This document shows positions 60,400 through 64,000 of a stretch of DNA of 64,000 bases, in pieces. How positions within the stretch are numbered: the stretch's first letter is position 1; the number at the start of each line of letters is the position of its first letter. Under the pieces are notes generated by a model, which did not search any database, was not told the DNA's origin, and saw nothing but the letters and a program-made list of their open reading frames with translations. A program made the position numbers and the translations under genes. Source of the DNA: Mesorhizobium sp. CU3 (GTDB lineage: Bacteria; Pseudomonadota; Alphaproteobacteria; Rhizobiales; Rhizobiaceae); the NCBI RefSeq assembly GCF_006442965.1, contig NZ_VFWX01000019.1, forward strand, positions 62,001 to 126,000. Reading direction: 5' to 3'.

Positions 60400-61257
60400 A
60401 TGGTGAAGTTCCTGCCGCTGAAAGAGGCCGTCGCAGAGAACCTGCACGATGGCGACACGGTGGCCTTCGAGGGTTTCACCCATCTGATCCCGACCGCCGC
60501 CGCGCATGAGGCGATCCGCCAGGGTTTTCGCGATCTGACGCTGATCCGCATGACGCCGGATCTGATCTACGACCAGATGATCGGCATGGGCATGGCGAAA
60601 AAGATTGTATTCTCCTATGTCGGCAATCCGGGCGTCGGCCTGCTGAGGCGCGCTCGCGATGCCATCGAGAACGGCTTTCCGCGCTCGATCGAGGTCGAGG
60701 AGCACAGCCATGCTGGCATGGCCAATGCGTATGAGGCGGGCGCCGCCGGCCTGCCCTGCGCCGTGTTCCGCGGCTATCGCGGCGCCGGCCTTGCTTCTGT
60801 CAATCCGAACATCAAATCCGTCACCTGCCCCTTCACCGGCGAGGTGCTGGCCGCCGTTCCGGCGATCCGTCCCGACGTCACCTTCATCCACGCCCAGAAG
60901 GCGGACCGCAAAGGCAATGTGCTGGTCGAAGGCATTATCGGCATCCAGAAGGAGGCCGTGCTTGCGGCCAAGCGCGCCGTGGTGACGGTCGAGGAAGTGG
61001 TCGACAGTTTCGCCGACCTCCACCCCAACCTCACCGTGCTGCCGAGTTGGACGATCGCCGCGATCTCGGTCGTGCCCGGCGGCTCGCATCCATCCTACAC
61101 ACATGGCTACTACGAGCGCGATAATGCCGCCTATCTCGAATGGGACGAGATCGCCGCCGACCGCGACCGTTTTCAGGCGTGGATTGAGAAGAACGTCATC
61201 GAAAGCAGCGCCGACGACTTTGCCGGCCGCGTCGGACATCTGAGGAAAGCTGCATGA
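60400..61257 (+). CDS. pcaI: 3-oxoadipate CoA-transferase subunit A
   Basis: A 285-residue CoA-transferase alpha subunit: EGFTHLIPTAAAHEAIRQG, FSYVGNPGVGLLRRARDAI, IEVEEHSHAGMANAYEAGAAGLPC and IHAQKADRKGNVLVEG. With PcaJ it transfers CoA from succinyl-CoA to 3-oxoadipate, the penultimate step of the protocatechuate pathway. ATG at 60400 is used instead of a TTG at 60394; the stop overlaps pcaJ as ATGA. Confidence 0.93.
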   Translation: MVKFLPLKEAVAENLHDGDTVAFEGFTHLIPTAAAHEAIRQGFRDLTLIRMTPDLIYDQMIGMGMAKKIVFSYVGNPGVGLLRRARDAIENGFPRSIEVEEHSHAGMANAYEAGAAGLPCAVFRGYRGAGLASVNPNIKSVTCPFTGEVLAAVPAIRPDVTFIHAQKADRKGNVLVEGIIGIQKEAVLAAKRAVVTVEEVVDSFADLHPNLTVLPSWTIAAISVVPGGSHPSYTHGYYERDNAAYLEWDEIAADRDRFQAWIEKNVIESSADDFAGRVGHLRKAA

Positions 61258-62051
61258 GCGACGATCTGGGATTCACCCCCAACGAGATGATGACGATCGC
61301 CGCCAGCCGCGCGCTGAAGAGCGACGATGTCTGCTTCGTCGGCATCGGCGCGCCTTCGGCCGCCTGCAACGTCGCGCGGCTGACGCATGCGCCCGACATC
61401 ACGCTGATCTATGAGAGCGGCACCATCGGCACGGCGCCTGACGTTTTGCCGCTGTCGATCGGCGACGGCGAATTGTGCGAGACGGCGGTCACCACAGTCG
61501 CGGTGCCGGAGATGTTCCGCTACTGGCTGCAGGGTGGCCGCATCTCGATCGGCTTCCTGGGTGCTGCCCAGCTCGACAAGTTCGGCAACATCAACACCAC
61601 CGTCATTGGCGACTATGCGCATCCGAAGACGCGGCTCCCCGGCGGCGGCGGCGCGCCGGAGATCGCCACCTCGTCGAAACAGGTCTACATCACCATGGCG
61701 CAGTCGAAGCGCGGCATGGTCGAGAAGATCGACTTCTTCACCTCTTTCGGCCATGGCGAAGGCGGCGACCACCGCCAGCGTCTCGGCATCGATACGGCCG
61801 GCCCGACGCTGCTGATCACCGACCTCGCCATCTGGAAGCCGGACCCGGTGACCAAGGAATTCACCGTCGTCTCGCTGCACCCCGGCGTCACTCGCGAACA
61901 GGTGCAGGCGAGCTGTGGCTGGGTCGTAAAATTCGCCGAGGCCCTCGACGAGACGACGGCGCCGACGGAACTCGAGCTCAAGACATTGCGCGACCTGCAG
62001 GCCCGCACCAAGGCGGCGCATGAGGGGACCGCCAGAGGGAAAGCTGCATAG
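61254..62051 (+). CDS. pcaJ: 3-oxoadipate CoA-transferase subunit B
   Basis: A 265-residue beta subunit with YESGTIGTAPDVLPLSIGDGELC (the catalytic Glu sits in this region), FLGAAQLDKFGNINTTVIG, and GGGGAPEIATSSKQVY. The genes pcaI and pcaJ overlap by 4 bases and pcaJ abuts pcaF (TAGATG), so all three are one transcript. Confidence 0.93.
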   Translation: MSDDLGFTPNEMMTIAASRALKSDDVCFVGIGAPSAACNVARLTHAPDITLIYESGTIGTAPDVLPLSIGDGELCETAVTTVAVPEMFRYWLQGGRISIGFLGAAQLDKFGNINTTVIGDYAHPKTRLPGGGGAPEIATSSKQVYITMAQSKRGMVEKIDFFTSFGHGEGGDHRQRLGIDTAGPTLLITDLAIWKPDPVTKEFTVVSLHPGVTREQVQASCGWVVKFAEALDETTAPTELELKTLRDLQARTKAAHEGTARGKAA

Positions 62052-63257
<1,206 letters not shown>

Positions 63258-63275
63258 AATCGATTGGCGCGCGCC

Positions 63276-63419
63276 AGGGTGTGCCGAGATTCAGGTCAGG
63301 CCGAGTCGAAAATGGTGGGTTCCGAGAACCGGAGCGGAGCGTACTTTTCGTACGTGAGCACCGGAAGCGCAGGAACCCGCCATTTGCAGGCCGGCCTCAC
63401 CTGAATATCGACACACCCT
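63276..63419. repeat. Large inverted-repeat intergenic element between pcaF and pobA
   Basis: The outer arms, 21 bases each (63276-63296 and 63399-63419), pair at 19 of 21 positions; inside lie GGGTTCC/GGAACCC arms and CGTAC...GTACG. The whole 144-bp block can fold into one long branched hairpin. It looks like a rhizobial intergenic repeat and overlaps the stop codon of pobA (63418-63420). It may also end both convergent transcripts. Confidence 0.75.
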
Positions 63420-64000
63420 AATAAGGTAGGCCGACGTAGTTCTCAGCCAACGCCGTAGACGCCGCTTTCGAATGAACGAGATAGTCGAGCTCGGCCTCCT
63501 GGATGCGCTGGCCGAACTCGCCCGTCTCGGGAAAGCGGTGCAGCATCGTCGTCATCCACCAGGAAAAGCGTACCGCTTTCCATACCCGCGCCAGCGCCTT
63601 GGCCGAATAGGCGTCGAGCCCTGCCTCTGATTTCTCGCGATAGAATTCGCGAAGCCCGGCAAACAGATAGCACACATCGCTGGCGGCAAGGTTGAGGCCC
63701 TTGGCGCCGGTCGGCGGCACGATATGGGCGGCGTCGCCGACCAGGAAGAGTTTCCCGAAACGCATCGGCTCGGCGACGAAGGAGCGCAGCGGCGCGATCG
63801 ACTTTTCGAAGGACGGCCCGGTGGTGACGGTAGCCGCGATCTGCGGCGGCAGGCGGCGACGCAATTCGTCCCAGAAGCGCTCGTCGGACCAGGCCTCGAC
63901 GCGCTCGTCGGCCGGCACCTGCACGTAGTAGCGGCTGCGCTGCGGCGAGCGCATCGAGCAGAGCGCAAAGCCGCGTTCGTGATTGGCATAGACCAGCTCA
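63418..64000 (-). CDS. pobA: 4-hydroxybenzoate 3-monooxygenase, C-terminal part (5' end outside window)
   Basis: About 193 C-terminal residues are visible; the gene runs off the right edge. ELVYANHERGFALCSMRS and RYYVQVP match p-hydroxybenzoate hydroxylase, as do GDAAHIVPPTGAKGLNLAASD (second FAD/ribityl motif) and RFSWWMTTMLHRFP. It converts 4-hydroxybenzoate to protocatechuate with NADPH and O2, feeding the pathway that pcaIJF completes. The stop codon lies inside a large repeat. The reverse orientation relative to pcaIJF shows separate regulation. Confidence 0.95.
   Translation of the reverse strand, partial: ELVYANHERGFALCSMRSPQRSRYYVQVPADERVEAWSDERFWDELRRRLPPQIAATVTTGPSFEKSIAPLRSFVAEPMRFGKLFLVGDAAHIVPPTGAKGLNLAASDVCYLFAGLREFYREKSEAGLDAYSAKALARVWKAVRFSWWMTTMLHRFPETGEFGQRIQEAELDYLVHSKAASTALAENYVGLPY

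Overview
The window is 64 kb of GC-rich, densely coded chromosome-type DNA from an alphaproteobacterium of the Rhizobiales, most likely Mesorhizobium or a close relative. The basis for that is the large number of ABC sugar/solute uptake operons each with its own LacI, GntR or AraC regulator, the pcaR-pcaIJF/pobA aromatic pathway genes, and several rhizobial-type intergenic palindromic repeats. No rRNA, tRNA, CRISPR array, prophage or insertion sequence was seen. The taxon is inferred from gene style, not from a marker gene.

Layout. 0-5.5 kb: cell-envelope module (alpha-2-macroglobulin-like protein, cut by the left edge; penicillin-binding protein 1C; a VanX-like D-Ala-D-Ala dipeptidase coupled to it). 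5.6-11.5 kb: sulfate/thiosulfate uptake (sbp-cysT-cysW-cysA plus a second, CysP-like binding protein) followed by an Rrf2 regulator with clustered cysteines. 11.6-12.8 kb: a divergent LPLAT-like protein. 12.8-19.4 kb: a CUT2-type sugar ABC operon ending in gluconokinase, with a LacI regulator and a perfect 16-bp operator, probably gluconate uptake. 19.5-27.1 kb: MFS carrier, FadR-type GntR regulator, NAD-dependent epimerase, 3-hydroxyisobutyrate-dehydrogenase-like enzyme and a second CUT2 transporter, tied together by three copies of a GntR-type operator. 27.2-35.4 kb: AraC regulator and a Cox-type molybdenum hydroxylase cluster (SRPBCC, FAD subunit, 2Fe-2S subunit, a large subunit split into two genes, MoxR ATPase, VWA protein, amidohydrolase). 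35.4-42.3 kb: small membrane protein, AhpD-like protein, DHA2 efflux pump, a mu-crystallin/ornithine cyclodeaminase homologue coupled to a histidine-ammonia-lyase-like protein without the usual MIO triad, a PanB-like protein and a fatty acid desaturase. 42.4-52.8 kb: a CUT1-type sugar ABC operon with three sugar-metabolising enzymes and a divergent LacI regulator; its two ATPases carry complementary lesions. 52.8-59.4 kb: a polyamine-type ABC transporter with a PfkB kinase, an ADP-ribosylglycohydrolase-family protein and a GntR regulator. 59.5-64 kb: pcaR, pcaIJF and the C-terminal part of pobA (4-hydroxybenzoate to acetyl-CoA and succinyl-CoA).

The strongest candidates for something undescribed are: (1) the transporter + ADP-ribosylglycohydrolase + sugar kinase operon, which looks like an uptake-deglycosylate-phosphorylate route for a ribosylated compound; (2) the importer ATPase pair, which is predicted to have one consensus and one degenerate ATP site as in asymmetric exporters; (3) the ammonia-lyase homologue lacking the MIO serine; (4) the split Mo-hydroxylase cluster. 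All functions are read from sequence by eye; no database search was run.
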